Shown in pieces: positions 35,692 through 43,754 of a stretch of DNA of 64,000 nucleotides. Within the stretch, counting starts at the first letter, position 1. Every line of letters begins with the position of its first letter. Source of the stretch: an uncultured Spirochaetaceae bacterium. Its GTDB lineage: Bacteria; Spirochaetota; Spirochaetia; Sphaerochaetales; Sphaerochaetaceae. The position numbers and the translations under genes were made by a program. Location: the NCBI GenBank assembly GCA_944390015.1, contig CALXOL010000004.1, positions 89,882 through 153,881 of the forward strand. Reading direction: 5' to 3'. The notes beneath the pieces are model-generated. The model searched no databases. It was not told the DNA's origin and saw only the letters and a list, made by a program, of their open reading frames with translations.

Positions 35692-36904
35692 TAGCGCTCA
35701 CGATTCTCTTGAGAGCATCAAGGGTAAGTTCTCTGCTCGTACCATAGTTTATCCTTACGTACTGCTTGTACGCAGGGCCGAACCATGTCCCGTCGTTCAT
35801 GCAGACTCCCGCTTCTACTCCGAAGAACGTTGAGAGTATTCCGCCTCCATTTGCGATTTTGTATTTCTGCGTATCTGAGAGAACCTTACTCTCAATCTTA
35901 TCATATACCTCGGAGCAGTCTATGAAGGTGACAAACGATGCGTCGGCATTTGCTATCTTCAAAGCTGGGCATTCAGATGCAAGATACTCCTTCATTGCGC
36001 TTGCCGTATCTTTAAGATATTTGCAAAGGGCCTTGTTATAATCATAAGCCTCAAGATATGCAGCGCTCATCAGCTGTTTAATCGTATAGCCCGGTGTTAC
36101 GACCCTAAGCGCTCTCTGCTTCCTTGTGAATGCATCGAACATGGTGGAGTCGGAGAATACCGCAAATCCAGCATGTTCACCCGCGAGATTGAATGTTTTG
36201 GAAGGTGCCATGAATGTTATTACCGAGGCCCCGACCTCCTCGTTCGCTTTTCCCATCGGGATATGCTTTACACCATCATGGGTCAGGTCGGCATGTATCT
36301 CATCCGAGATGACGATCTTATTCTGTTTCTTTGCCTCTGTGAGTATGAAGATGAGGTCATCATGACTGAAAACGAGTCCTGATGGGTTATGTGGCGAACA
36401 GAAGAGAACCAAGGCTGCCTCATTAAGGGATGCTTTAAAATCCTTTCTATCGAGATAGAATGTACCATCGCCTCTCTTCCTTAAAGGAAGATCTAGCATA
36501 ATCCTGTCATTATCTTTTGATATCTCCATGAATGGGCGGTATGTGGGACTTGGTATAAGAAGCTTGTCCCCTTCTTTCGTAAACAGGTCTATGGCAAGAG
36601 CTATACCGTGCAGCAGGCCGCTGACGAATGCTGACTTTGACTCATCAATCTTCCAATCATGCCTTTTTTCACACCATGAGGAGAAAATACTGGTAATTGG
36701 GTTTTCCATTGGGTAGCCGAATAGGGCAAGGTCTGCCACTTTCTTAGCCGTCTCCTTAATACTGGGAGCTGTTTCAAAATCCATGTCAGCAACCCAGAAT
36801 GCATCGGCATGCCTATTTGAACATATGGATTCAATCACATCCCCATTCCACTTTACGCTATCAGTTCCTCTGCGGTTTACAATATTATCAAAATCGTATT
36901 CCAT
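35678..36904 (-). CDS. MalY/PatB-type aminotransferase, probable C-S beta-lyase
   Basis: PLP enzyme of fold type I, 408 residues. The PLP lysine lies in MAPSKTFNLAGEH and the substrate-binding N-terminus reads RRGTDSVKWN, as in MalY/PatB cystathionine beta-lyases that release H2S or homocysteine. ATG 36904 chosen because GAGG lies 8 nt upstream; a longer frame adds four residues. It overlaps the convergent addA end and sits next to a flavodoxin-like gene and aroA. Confidence 0.9.
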   Translation of the reverse strand: MEYDFDNIVNRRGTDSVKWNGDVIESICSNRHADAFWVADMDFETAPSIKETAKKVADLALFGYPMENPITSIFSSWCEKRHDWKIDESKSAFVSGLLHGIALAIDLFTKEGDKLLIPSPTYRPFMEISKDNDRIMLDLPLRKRGDGTFYLDRKDFKASLNEAALVLFCSPHNPSGLVFSHDDLIFILTEAKKQNKIVISDEIHADLTHDGVKHIPMGKANEEVGASVITFMAPSKTFNLAGEHAGFAVFSDSTMFDAFTRKQRALRVVTPGYTIKQLMSAAYLEAYDYNKALCKYLKDTASAMKEYLASECPALKIANADASFVTFIDCSEVYDKIESKVLSDTQKYKIANGGGILSTFFGVEAGVCMNDGTWFGPAYKQYVRINYGTSRELTLDALKRIVSAIKAL

Positions 36905-36905
36905 C

Positions 36906-37340
36906 TTAATCCTCATATGTCATTATCTTTCTTTTAAAGAGCCTGTAAAACAAGCCGTTTCCAGTTATTTTGTACTCCTCTCTATTGATCTCATCAATAA
37001 TGGTTTGCTTATTTTCCTCTCTCATATAGGCGTAGTATGAGAGTGCGCATCCCTGGTCTGAAAGAAGCCTAGTCAAGTCATCAGAGGCCCAGCGGCCATC
37101 TCCTAGGAAAATTGCGAATATGTACCCGGTTTTGCTATTGTCCCTCTTTGAGAGCACAGCTCTTATGTATTGCTCTATTGCAGATGGAAGCATTCCGCCT
37201 TTCAGCCTTATTACAAAGCCGATGACATCGGAACTTGAATCAATCTCCATCATCTCCTTTGCATCCATTAAAGATGCCTGAGCAAAGAGATCTGACGCTT
37301 CTTTTTCTGTATTCTCCCCTGAATATACTATCGTCATCAT
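36906..37340 (-). CDS. Flavodoxin-like protein
   Basis: 144 residues beginning MMTIVYSGENTEKEA, which resembles the phosphate loop of flavodoxins (usually TGNTE), followed by a VIGFVIRLKGGMLPSAIEQYI segment like the flavodoxin domain of EFR1-type proteins. The Fe-S half of EFR1 is missing. The gene ends just before the lyase start and overlaps aroA by 4 nt. The role is unknown; flavin binding is inferred only. Confidence 0.6.
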   Translation of the reverse strand: MMTIVYSGENTEKEASDLFAQASLMDAKEMMEIDSSSDVIGFVIRLKGGMLPSAIEQYIRAVLSKRDNSKTGYIFAIFLGDGRWASDDLTRLLSDQGCALSYYAYMREENKQTIIDEINREEYKITGNGLFYRLFKRKIMTYED

Positions 37341-38587
37341 CTGTCAATCTCCTTTAAGACTTCTTTTAATAAAGTGAAGAAAGTAGGGAAGGTGACATCA
37401 ACATGCTTGGTATCATCAATATGAATTCCATCAACCATCGTGGAAAGTATCGCAAATGTCATTATTATGCGGTGATCCTTGTACCCCTTTACCTCAGCGC
37501 CATGAAGTTTTGCTCCACTTTTAATTATAAGGCCATCTTCCTCTTCTATGATGTCTGCCCCGATTTTTCTCAGTTCATCGTGCATCGCCCTTATCCTATC
37601 GGTCTCTTTTATCCTTGCCTGTGGGACATTTGTCAGCGTTACATCTTCATCTGCAAAAAGCGCAAGGGCAGAGAGTATGGGGAGCGCGTCAGGAATATCG
37701 TTTATATCAAAAACACCTCCTTTCAGATGTTTAGTTCCCGTTACCATGACTCCGTTATCGATCCACTTTACCTGGCATCCCATGGCCTTTAGTATCTCAA
37801 GTACTCTCTTATCTCCCTGTGCATCCAATCTATCAAGGCCAAGCACCGTTATACTCTGTCTTTTCATTGCGGCAAGGGCGAAGAAGAAAGAAGCCGATGA
37901 GTAATCTCCTGAGACCATGAAAGCCCCTGCCTTATAGCACTGCCTTCCTTTTACAGAGCTTATCAGATAGTCACTGCTGATACTGTAGTCAATATTCTGA
38001 TTATTCAGCCATGACAGTGTGATTGTGACATATGGCTTTTCATAAAGCAGTGTGCATCTTATCCTCACATCGCCTTCTGCTAAGGCAGATGCAAGGAGGA
38101 GGCTTGATAGGTATTGACTGGTTCGGCATTCAATTACCGCATCTCCCCCTTTTAGAGGGCCTTTTATGGTGATAGGAAGAAAATCTCCATTCGTCTTAAC
38201 CTCGGCACCAAGTGCTCTATAGGCATCCGCAAGTGGCCCGATAGGTCTCGAAGAGAGGCTCTCATCCCCCGTTATCGTTATCTCTTTTTCAAGCGATGCA
38301 GCCAGGCCGAGCAGTAGATACGTACCGGTCCCGCTGTTTCCTAGATCCAGAGTGATTTTTTCAAATCCACTGCCTAATGCTCTGGAATCGACATGCAAAG
38401 AGTTCTCAGCCTCATCATATTCGATTGAAGCACCAAGGGCGGTAATTGCGTCCATGGTGGATTTTGTGTCTGAAGAGATGAGTGGGTTTTTTATCGTACT
38501 TATCCCCTTTGCAAATGCTGCGATGAGCAGAGCTCTGATAGTCTGGCTTTTTGATCCGGGGATCCAAATCGTCGCATTGTTGTTCAT
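37337..38587 (-). CDS. aroA: 3-phosphoshikimate 1-carboxyvinyltransferase (EPSP synthase)
   Basis: Shikimate-pathway enzyme joining PEP and shikimate 3-phosphate. About 416 residues from the ATG at 38587; a longer frame adds 16 residues of low likelihood. Signatures: WIPGSKSQTIRALLIAA (PEP/S3P loop), LDLGNSGTGTYLLLGLA, and VKGYKDHRIIMTFAI near the end. No other aro gene is adjacent. There is no convincing ribosome-binding site. A TATATT lies 4 nt before the ATG. Confidence 0.93.
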   Translation of the reverse strand: MNNNATIWIPGSKSQTIRALLIAAFAKGISTIKNPLISSDTKSTMDAITALGASIEYDEAENSLHVDSRALGSGFEKITLDLGNSGTGTYLLLGLAASLEKEITITGDESLSSRPIGPLADAYRALGAEVKTNGDFLPITIKGPLKGGDAVIECRTSQYLSSLLLASALAEGDVRIRCTLLYEKPYVTITLSWLNNQNIDYSISSDYLISSVKGRQCYKAGAFMVSGDYSSASFFFALAAMKRQSITVLGLDRLDAQGDKRVLEILKAMGCQVKWIDNGVMVTGTKHLKGGVFDINDIPDALPILSALALFADEDVTLTNVPQARIKETDRIRAMHDELRKIGADIIEEEDGLIIKSGAKLHGAEVKGYKDHRIIMTFAILSTMVDGIHIDDTKHVDVTFPTFFTLLKEVLKEIDR

Positions 38588-38694
38588 ATCGAATATATTT
38601 TTAGCTTTTTTCAGAAAATTATAAAAGATTTTCAAAGAAAACAGTGAACAAAAAGTAACCTTTCAGAGCTTATATAATAGAAAAGAAGCAGCAT

Positions 38695-38727
38695 GGAGGA
38701 TATGTCCTGGTGGCTATCCTCCTTTTT
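38695..38727 (+). terminator. Hairpin terminator upstream of the SCP2-like gene
   Basis: GGAGGATA (38695-38702) pairs with TATCCTCC (38715-38722), then five T. It lies between aroA and the SCP2-like gene, on the plus strand, with no clear ORF before it. It may insulate the downstream promoter or end a short RNA. Confidence 0.65.
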
Positions 38728-38760
38728 CTTTATAAATTATGATTACAGTTTCTAATTATA

Positions 38761-38797
38761 TGTCATTATTGACATTAAATGCTAAAAGTGTCATAAA
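38761..38797 (+). promoter_or_regulatory. Promoter and palindromic operator of the SCP2-like gene
   Basis: A perfect -35 TTGACA (38769-38774), a 17-nt spacer, then a weak -10 CATAAA (38792-38797) ending 6 nt before the ATG. The palindrome TGTCA-N4-TGACA (38761-38774) covers the -35, and a third TGTCA half-site is at 38789-38793. Confidence 0.55.
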
Positions 38798-38803
38798 AAT
38801 AGC

Positions 38804-39280
38804 ATGAAGACATTATTCAAGACGATAACATGTAAGGTTGTTCTCCGTGTGCTTTACAGGGCACTTAAGGTTCTTGTCGTAAAGGAAAGTAGAATCAGGA
38901 GGGAATTCTCTTCCTTTAAAGAAGGTTTTACCATAAGGATCACGCTCTCAGAGGGAGGACCTTCCGTTTTCATGATGAAGAAAAACGGTAATCTTGTTTT
39001 CTCTATGAAAGGAGAGGATTCGGATCTTGACCTTAAGTTTAAGAGCGTGGATTCCGCATTCCTCGTCTTTACTGGAATGATGGGAATAAGCAGGGCATAT
39101 GCTGAACATCGCATCGTCGTTAAAGGAGACATTACAGATACGATGACCCTTGTCAGGATAATAGATATCGCTGAGGCGTACCTCTTCCCTCACATAATGA
39201 CAAGACGTATCCTCCGCTCTGTTCCCAATAAGGAAAGAAGCTCATTGAGCGTATATAGAATGGTTCTGTTAGGATTTTAA
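38804..39280 (+). CDS. SCP2-like small protein next to an alcohol dehydrogenase
   Basis: 158 residues with an amphipathic basic start and a central region (GEDSDLDLKFKSVDSAFLVF; GISRAYAEHRIVVKGDI) that resembles the SCP2 lipid-binding fold. Three bases separate it from the Fe-alcohol dehydrogenase, so both form one operon. It could present a hydrophobic aldehyde or alcohol to the dehydrogenase; this is inference. The start lacks a ribosome-binding site and probably begins a leaderless mRNA. Confidence 0.65.
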   Translation: MKTLFKTITCKVVLRVLYRALKVLVVKESRIRREFSSFKEGFTIRITLSEGGPSVFMMKKNGNLVFSMKGEDSDLDLKFKSVDSAFLVFTGMMGISRAYAEHRIVVKGDITDTMTLVRIIDIAEAYLFPHIMTRRILRSVPNKERSSLSVYRMVLLGF

Positions 39281-39282
39281 TC

Positions 39283-40470
39283 ATGTTTGTACCTTCATAT
39301 TTTGAATTTGTTAATTCAGCAAAGCTGCTTTGCGGCGACTATGCCATGGAGAATATCCCTTCTGAGATGAGGCTTCTTGGCTCATCAAGACCGATAATTC
39401 TATCTGATGCCACATTGGAAAAGATCGGATCGGTTAGAATTCTTACCGATGCACTGAGCAAGGGGGGAATGAAGGCATCCGCCATTTATACGGATATACC
39501 TCTCGATAGTTCTATTGAGAAGGTGAATGAGATATCGAGAGTATACAGGGAGAATAATGCCGATGGCATCATAGCTCTTGGTGGAGGGTCTGTTATCGAT
39601 ACTGCTAAGGGGCTTCGGATGCTTATCAGCCAAGGTGGTAAGAATATTCTGAGCTATGTCGGCTCTGAGATGCTCGGCAGGGGACAGAGTGTTCCTTTTG
39701 CCGCTATTCCCACCACAAGCGGAACAGGCAGCGAGGCGACAAGCGTCGCAGTAATAAAAGACGGAGAGAGGAAGGTTAAGCTGGAGTTCATATCCTCATT
39801 CCTCCTTCCTGATATAGCAGTTCTTGATGTGCGCGCCCTTGAGTCCATGCCGGCACGTATAACCGCTCTAACCGGCCTTGATGCACTTACGCATGCAATA
39901 GAAGCATATTCGTGCCTGCAGAAGAATCCGATAAGTCAGTGCTATGCGCTTACCGCAATCAAACTCATCATGGAGAATCTTGAGAATGCAGTAAGAAAAC
40001 CAAAGGATAAGGATGCCAGAATCGCAATGGCAATAGCTTCATACATTGCAGGAGCATCTTTCTCAAATAGCATGGTTGGCATTGTCCATGCAATCGGGCA
40101 TAGCGTCGGTGGGGTGTGTTCCGTAGCCCATGGAGAGGCAATGACGATACTGCTTCCAATCTGCATGCGTTATAACAAGGATTATGCGGATAGTGATTAT
40201 TCCGACCTGTTGCTTTACCTCAGCAATGCCGATGTCTATGCATCGACGAGAAACGAGGATAGGGCAGAAAAAGCTATTGATGTGGTTGTCTCTTTCATTG
40301 AAAGAATAAAGGCACGTGCTCCTATCGCGACAAAGCTCAGTGAAAGAGGAGTGAAAAGAAGTGATTTCGAAGAGATAGCAAAAAGAGCATTAAATGATGG
40401 TGCTCTTATTGTAAACCCGAGAAATGCCGATAAGGATGATATCCTGAAGATCCTTGAGGAAGCTTTTTAA
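39283..40470 (+). CDS. Iron-containing alcohol dehydrogenase
   Basis: 395-residue group III dehydrogenase using NAD(P)H. Cofactor motif GGGSVIDTAKG, TTSGTGSEAT, metal ligands D and H in GLDALTHAIEAY and the His residues in GIVHAIGHSVGG and AHGEAM. The substrate is unknown; alcohols or aldehydes from fermentation are likely. Starts 3 nt after the SCP2-like stop, with AGGA upstream. Confidence 0.92.
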   Translation: MFVPSYFEFVNSAKLLCGDYAMENIPSEMRLLGSSRPIILSDATLEKIGSVRILTDALSKGGMKASAIYTDIPLDSSIEKVNEISRVYRENNADGIIALGGGSVIDTAKGLRMLISQGGKNILSYVGSEMLGRGQSVPFAAIPTTSGTGSEATSVAVIKDGERKVKLEFISSFLLPDIAVLDVRALESMPARITALTGLDALTHAIEAYSCLQKNPISQCYALTAIKLIMENLENAVRKPKDKDARIAMAIASYIAGASFSNSMVGIVHAIGHSVGGVCSVAHGEAMTILLPICMRYNKDYADSDYSDLLLYLSNADVYASTRNEDRAEKAIDVVVSFIERIKARAPIATKLSERGVKRSDFEEIAKRALNDGALIVNPRNADKDDILKILEEAF

Positions 40471-40497
40471 AAGTTAAATAAAATTAACTAAAAATGA

Positions 40498-40536
40498 GGC
40501 TCAATATCTTATTTAAAGGTATAGAGCCAATTTTTT
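40498..40536 (+). terminator. Terminator of the alcohol dehydrogenase operon
   Basis: GGCTC-a-ATATCTT pairs with AAGGTAT-a-GAGCC around an ATTTA loop, followed by six T at 40531-40536. Confidence 0.8.
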
Positions 40537-40547
40537 AATAAAAATAC

Positions 40548-40683
40548 TTGATAACTGAAAAACAATATGATAATGTTAAGTTAGCTTAAACAAACATATA
40601 TCTCCCTTTTAGTTCCTTTGTTTTAGCTATATTGTGGTACGAGAGCTCCTTAGAAAGCCATTAATCTCGTACCACAATTTTTT
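40548..40683 (+). ncRNA. Candidate small RNA with strong terminator hairpin
   Basis: After the dehydrogenase terminator a promoter-like pair (TTGATA at 40548-40553, GATAAT at 40569-40574, spacer 15) leads to a perfect 14-bp hairpin (40631-40644 with 40665-40678) and a T run to 40683. The predicted RNA of about 105 nt has no ORF. Its hairpin ends just before the convergent ATPase stop. It could instead be a second, back-up terminator. Confidence 0.4.
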
Positions 40684-41422
40684 AAAGGATATGTTTTAAA
40701 AACTCCCGGGTTCTATCATTCTTAGGATTTGAGAAAATCTCATCGGGTGTGCCTTCCTCGATTATCTGTCCATCATCCATGAATATTACCTTGTCTGCCG
40801 CAGCCCGGGCAAATCCCATCTCATGCGTGACGAGAAGCATCGTCATTCCATCCTTTGCAAGAGAGAGCATGACATCCAGTACTTCTTTTATCATCTCAGG
40901 ATCAAGCGCACTTGTCGGCTCATCAAATAGCATTGCCTTCGGCTGCATGGCAAGAGCCCTTGCTATTGCAACCCTCTGCTGTTGCCCGCCTGAGAGGGCA
41001 GCAGGGTGAACTGAGGCCTTATCTTCAAGTCCGACTCTTCTCAAAAGCTCCAATGCAAGTCTTTCGGCATCTTCTTTACCCATATGCTTAACTTTTCTTG
41101 GGCTGAGTGTGATATTCTCAAGAACAGTAAGGTGCGGAAACAGGTTAAATGATTGGAATACCATGCCGACTTCTTCCCTTATTTTCCTGATATCGGTCTT
41201 GGGGTTTGTGATATCCTCCCCATCTATGTAAATGTGTCCGCTTGTAGGGGTTTCAAGCTTATTCACGCATCTTAAGAGTGTTGATTTCCCACTTCCAGAG
41301 GGCCCGATTATAACAACGACCTCCCCGTTTTTCACTGTAAGAGATGCGTTTTTAACCGCATGCACGGTTCCATTAGCCCCTGTATACTCCTTGTACAGAT
41401 TCCTGACTTCTATTTCAGCCAT
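40682..41422 (-). CDS. Orphan amino-acid-type ABC transporter ATPase
   Basis: 246-residue GlnQ/HisP-like ATPase with Walker A (GPSGSGKST), [18 protein letters not shown] and [11 protein letters not shown]. No binding protein or permease is adjacent, so it must serve subunits encoded elsewhere. Its only ribosome-binding sequence (AAGAGG) forms the 3' arm of a terminator hairpin that ends 6 nt before the ATG. Confidence 0.92.
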   Translation of the reverse strand: MAEIEVRNLYKEYTGANGTVHAVKNASLTVKNGEVVVIIGPSGSGKSTLLRCVNKLETPTSGHIYIDGEDITNPKTDIRKIREEVGMVFQSFNLFPHLTVLENITLSPRKVKHMGKEDAERLALELLRRVGLEDKASVHPAALSGGQQQRVAIARALAMQPKAMLFDEPTSALDPEMIKEVLDVMLSLAKDGMTMLLVTHEMGFARAAADKVIFMDDGQIIEEGTPDEIFSNPKNDRTREFLKHIL

Positions 41423-41456
41423 AAAAAACCTCTTATGCAGAAAATAGCATAAGAGG
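41423..41456 (-). terminator. Terminator whose 3' arm is the next gene's ribosome-binding site
   Basis: On the minus strand a perfect 10-bp stem (41447-41456 with 41429-41438) is followed by six T and then directly by the ATG at 41422. The AAGAGG in the 3' arm is the only Shine-Dalgarno sequence of the ATPase gene. Confidence 0.8.
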
Positions 41457-41481
41457 CGATTAAAGAAAATATTAATAGCAG

Positions 41482-42174
41482 TTAGAATGTGTATGCAGCT
41501 CCTATATATGGTTTGATGCGGTATACCATTGATATAACCGATGAGGAGCTGTAAACGCTATTTCCATTGTTATCATAAATGGTTCTATCGTAAATCTCAG
41601 GTATGATGATTGGTGTCATTGATGCTGAGACGCCGAATCTCAATGCCCAGTCATCCGTAAAACTGTACATCATCGGGATGTCGATAAAATACTTATATAA
41701 ATCATATGCGTTACCTTCAGCTCTTCCAACGCCTTTTACCTTCTCATTGAGCCATCCTACTGTTGATTCAATTCCAAGTGCAACTCCGAATGAGAATCTT
41801 TCTGTCGGGGCATAAACATAGGACAATGCCAGGTACGGGAAAAGCGCATAAGTATATAGAGGTATGTCGTTTACGTAGGGATTGGCTTCTTCTGCTTTGT
41901 TCTTATGGATAATAGGAAGTCCGAATCCAGTTCCAATCTCAATGCCAAGAGAGTGCTTGTCCCAGGTCTTATATAGCCCTACATCCAGGCGTAGCTCACC
42001 TGCGAAAGCAAAACTTTCCTCATTATGAGCCCAATTATCATCTCCACTTTTTCCCGTCCAAGCACCGGATCCAAATTCAAAATATGGAGATAAGGAGAGA
42101 CCTACATAGCTCTTTGCGCTTAAAGATGTGAGTGCGATTAATGTTATTAATAAGACGATTAGTATTCTCTTCAT
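41482..42174 (-). CDS. Outer-membrane beta-barrel protein
   Basis: 230 residues with a signal peptide ([20 protein letters not shown]) and alternating aromatic strands ending in GAAYTF, a C-terminal Phe typical for BAM-inserted barrels. About eight to ten strands are possible. Length and style resemble small spirochaete porin-like or OmpW-like proteins, but I do not recognise the family. ATG 42174 chosen for AAGGGG and the signal peptide. That ribosome-binding site is itself inside a hairpin. Confidence 0.75.
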   Translation of the reverse strand: MKRILIVLLITLIALTSLSAKSYVGLSLSPYFEFGSGAWTGKSGDDNWAHNEESFAFAGELRLDVGLYKTWDKHSLGIEIGTGFGLPIIHKNKAEEANPYVNDIPLYTYALFPYLALSYVYAPTERFSFGVALGIESTVGWLNEKVKGVGRAEGNAYDLYKYFIDIPMMYSFTDDWALRFGVSASMTPIIIPEIYDRTIYDNNGNSVYSSSSVISMVYRIKPYIGAAYTF

Positions 42175-42179
42175 AAATA

Positions 42180-42222
42180 AACCCCTTAAATTAACATCCA
42201 TATGCTCTAATTGTAAGGGGTT
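42180..42222 (-). promoter_or_regulatory. Hairpin sequestering the ribosome-binding site of the barrel gene
   Basis: AACCCCTTA and TAAGGGGTT (arms at 42180-42188 and 42214-42222) are perfectly complementary with a 25-nt loop. The 3' arm on the minus strand contains the AAGGGG Shine-Dalgarno sequence. Confidence 0.5.
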
Positions 42223-42242
42223 ATTTTTATAATAACAAATAT

Positions 42243-43604
42243 TTATTTTTCCTCTAACGGTTTTATCTTCGTATTATAGACCCTCAGATAGAAGACGATT
42301 GAAAGAGCTAGTCCTACGATATCCGCAACTACGAAAGCTCCCCATGCACCGCTTATCCCCCAGATCTTACTCATGATGAATGCAGCAGGGACAAGTATTC
42401 CAAGCTGTCTGAGAATTGAAGTTATCATGGTGTATACTCCGATACCGGTTCCCTGGAATGCAGCGCCAAGCGCGATTGATATGCTTGCGGGAAGGAAACA
42501 GTATGATATTATTCTCAGGGCAGGGATGCCGATGGCATTCATCTCCGCAGAGGAGTTGAACATGCCTAGAAGAATCTGAGGCAGGAACTGGAAGATAAGG
42601 AAACCTGCGAACATTATTGAGAAAGATATGATGGCGCCTTTTCTTACCGTATCTGTGATCCTATGGCGGTTTTTAGCACCGTAATTGAATCCTATGATAG
42701 GTATCATACCTGCAGACAGACCAAAGATAGGCATGAATACGAAACTCTGTAGCTTGAAGTAAATACCAAAAACTGATATCGCAGTCGTGCTGAAGGCAAT
42801 CAGAATGCCGTTTAGGGCACTTACCATGACAGTAGAGATACTGTTCGTTATGATAGTCGGTACACCTACGGCATAAATTTCCTTTATGACATATCCTTCG
42901 GGCTTGAAACCTTTCATGCTAAGATCTATATGCTTGTTCCTCTTAATATAATAAACAGCCAGGACAGCAGCCAGTATCTGTCCTATTACAGTGGCTATTG
43001 CGGCACCTGCGACTCCCATCTTCAGCGTGAAGATGAAAATAGGATCAAGGATGATGTTTGCAATTGCGCCGACAGTCTGGGTTATCATGGGGTGGAATGA
43101 ATCACCGGTTGCCTGCATGATTCTCTCGCATGTGACCTCGATGAAGATTCCTCCGGATGCAATCAGACAGATTCTCGCATATACCAAGGACATTGATAGT
43201 AGCTCAGGGTCTTCTGTAAACAGCGCGAGGAATGGTCGGGCGAATATGAATGCGAAAAGGGCAAACCCAAGCCATGTCATGAATGCAAGAAATACGCCGT
43301 TTCTTCCAGCCTTATCCGCTTCTTCTACTTTTCCTTCTCCCAGTCTTCTGCTTAGAAGGCTGTTAACTCCGACTGCGGTTCCTACTGAGAATGCTATCAT
43401 CAGATTCTGTAGGGGATAAGCAAGAGTTACAGCGGTAAGAGCTTCCTCACTGAGCCATGATACGAATATGCTGTCTACGATGTTGTAAAGTGCCTGTACG
43501 AGCATACTTATCATGATTGGAAGACTGATTTTCATTATGAGCTTCCCGATAGGCTCATAACCCATTATATTACCTTTGTTTCCAATTTCTTCCCTTTCTG
43601 ACAT
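42243..43604 (-). CDS. MATE-family efflux transporter
   Basis: 453-residue, 12-helix multidrug or metabolite exporter of the MATE/NorM class (MISMLVQALYNIVDSIFVSWL; GVNSLLSRRLGEG; GFNYGAKNRHR). An internal ATG at 43565 (MGYEPIGKL) has a better ribosome-binding site (AAAGG) than the first ATG, so the protein may be 13 residues shorter. Divergent from lysC. Confidence 0.9.
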   Translation of the reverse strand: MSEREEIGNKGNIMGYEPIGKLIMKISLPIMISMLVQALYNIVDSIFVSWLSEEALTAVTLAYPLQNLMIAFSVGTAVGVNSLLSRRLGEGKVEEADKAGRNGVFLAFMTWLGFALFAFIFARPFLALFTEDPELLSMSLVYARICLIASGGIFIEVTCERIMQATGDSFHPMITQTVGAIANIILDPIFIFTLKMGVAGAAIATVIGQILAAVLAVYYIKRNKHIDLSMKGFKPEGYVIKEIYAVGVPTIITNSISTVMVSALNGILIAFSTTAISVFGIYFKLQSFVFMPIFGLSAGMIPIIGFNYGAKNRHRITDTVRKGAIISFSIMFAGFLIFQFLPQILLGMFNSSAEMNAIGIPALRIISYCFLPASISIALGAAFQGTGIGVYTMITSILRQLGILVPAAFIMSKIWGISGAWGAFVVADIVGLALSIVFYLRVYNTKIKPLEEK

Positions 43605-43754
43605 AACTGTGTATTTTGGCTGAGCTGTAAAAATCTGTCAATATAACAAAACGTTATTTTTTTGTAGTAAGTGGTTAACTCATAGCTAAATACTAAGATG
43701 TCTTGAAAAAGGAACATGAAATTAAATAGAATCAACCAAAGTAGAGGAGAAAGA

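Noticed and set aside
38588..38635. Longer aroA start
   Set aside because: The extra 16 residues come from AT-rich promoter-like DNA with a TTG start and do not resemble EPSP synthase.
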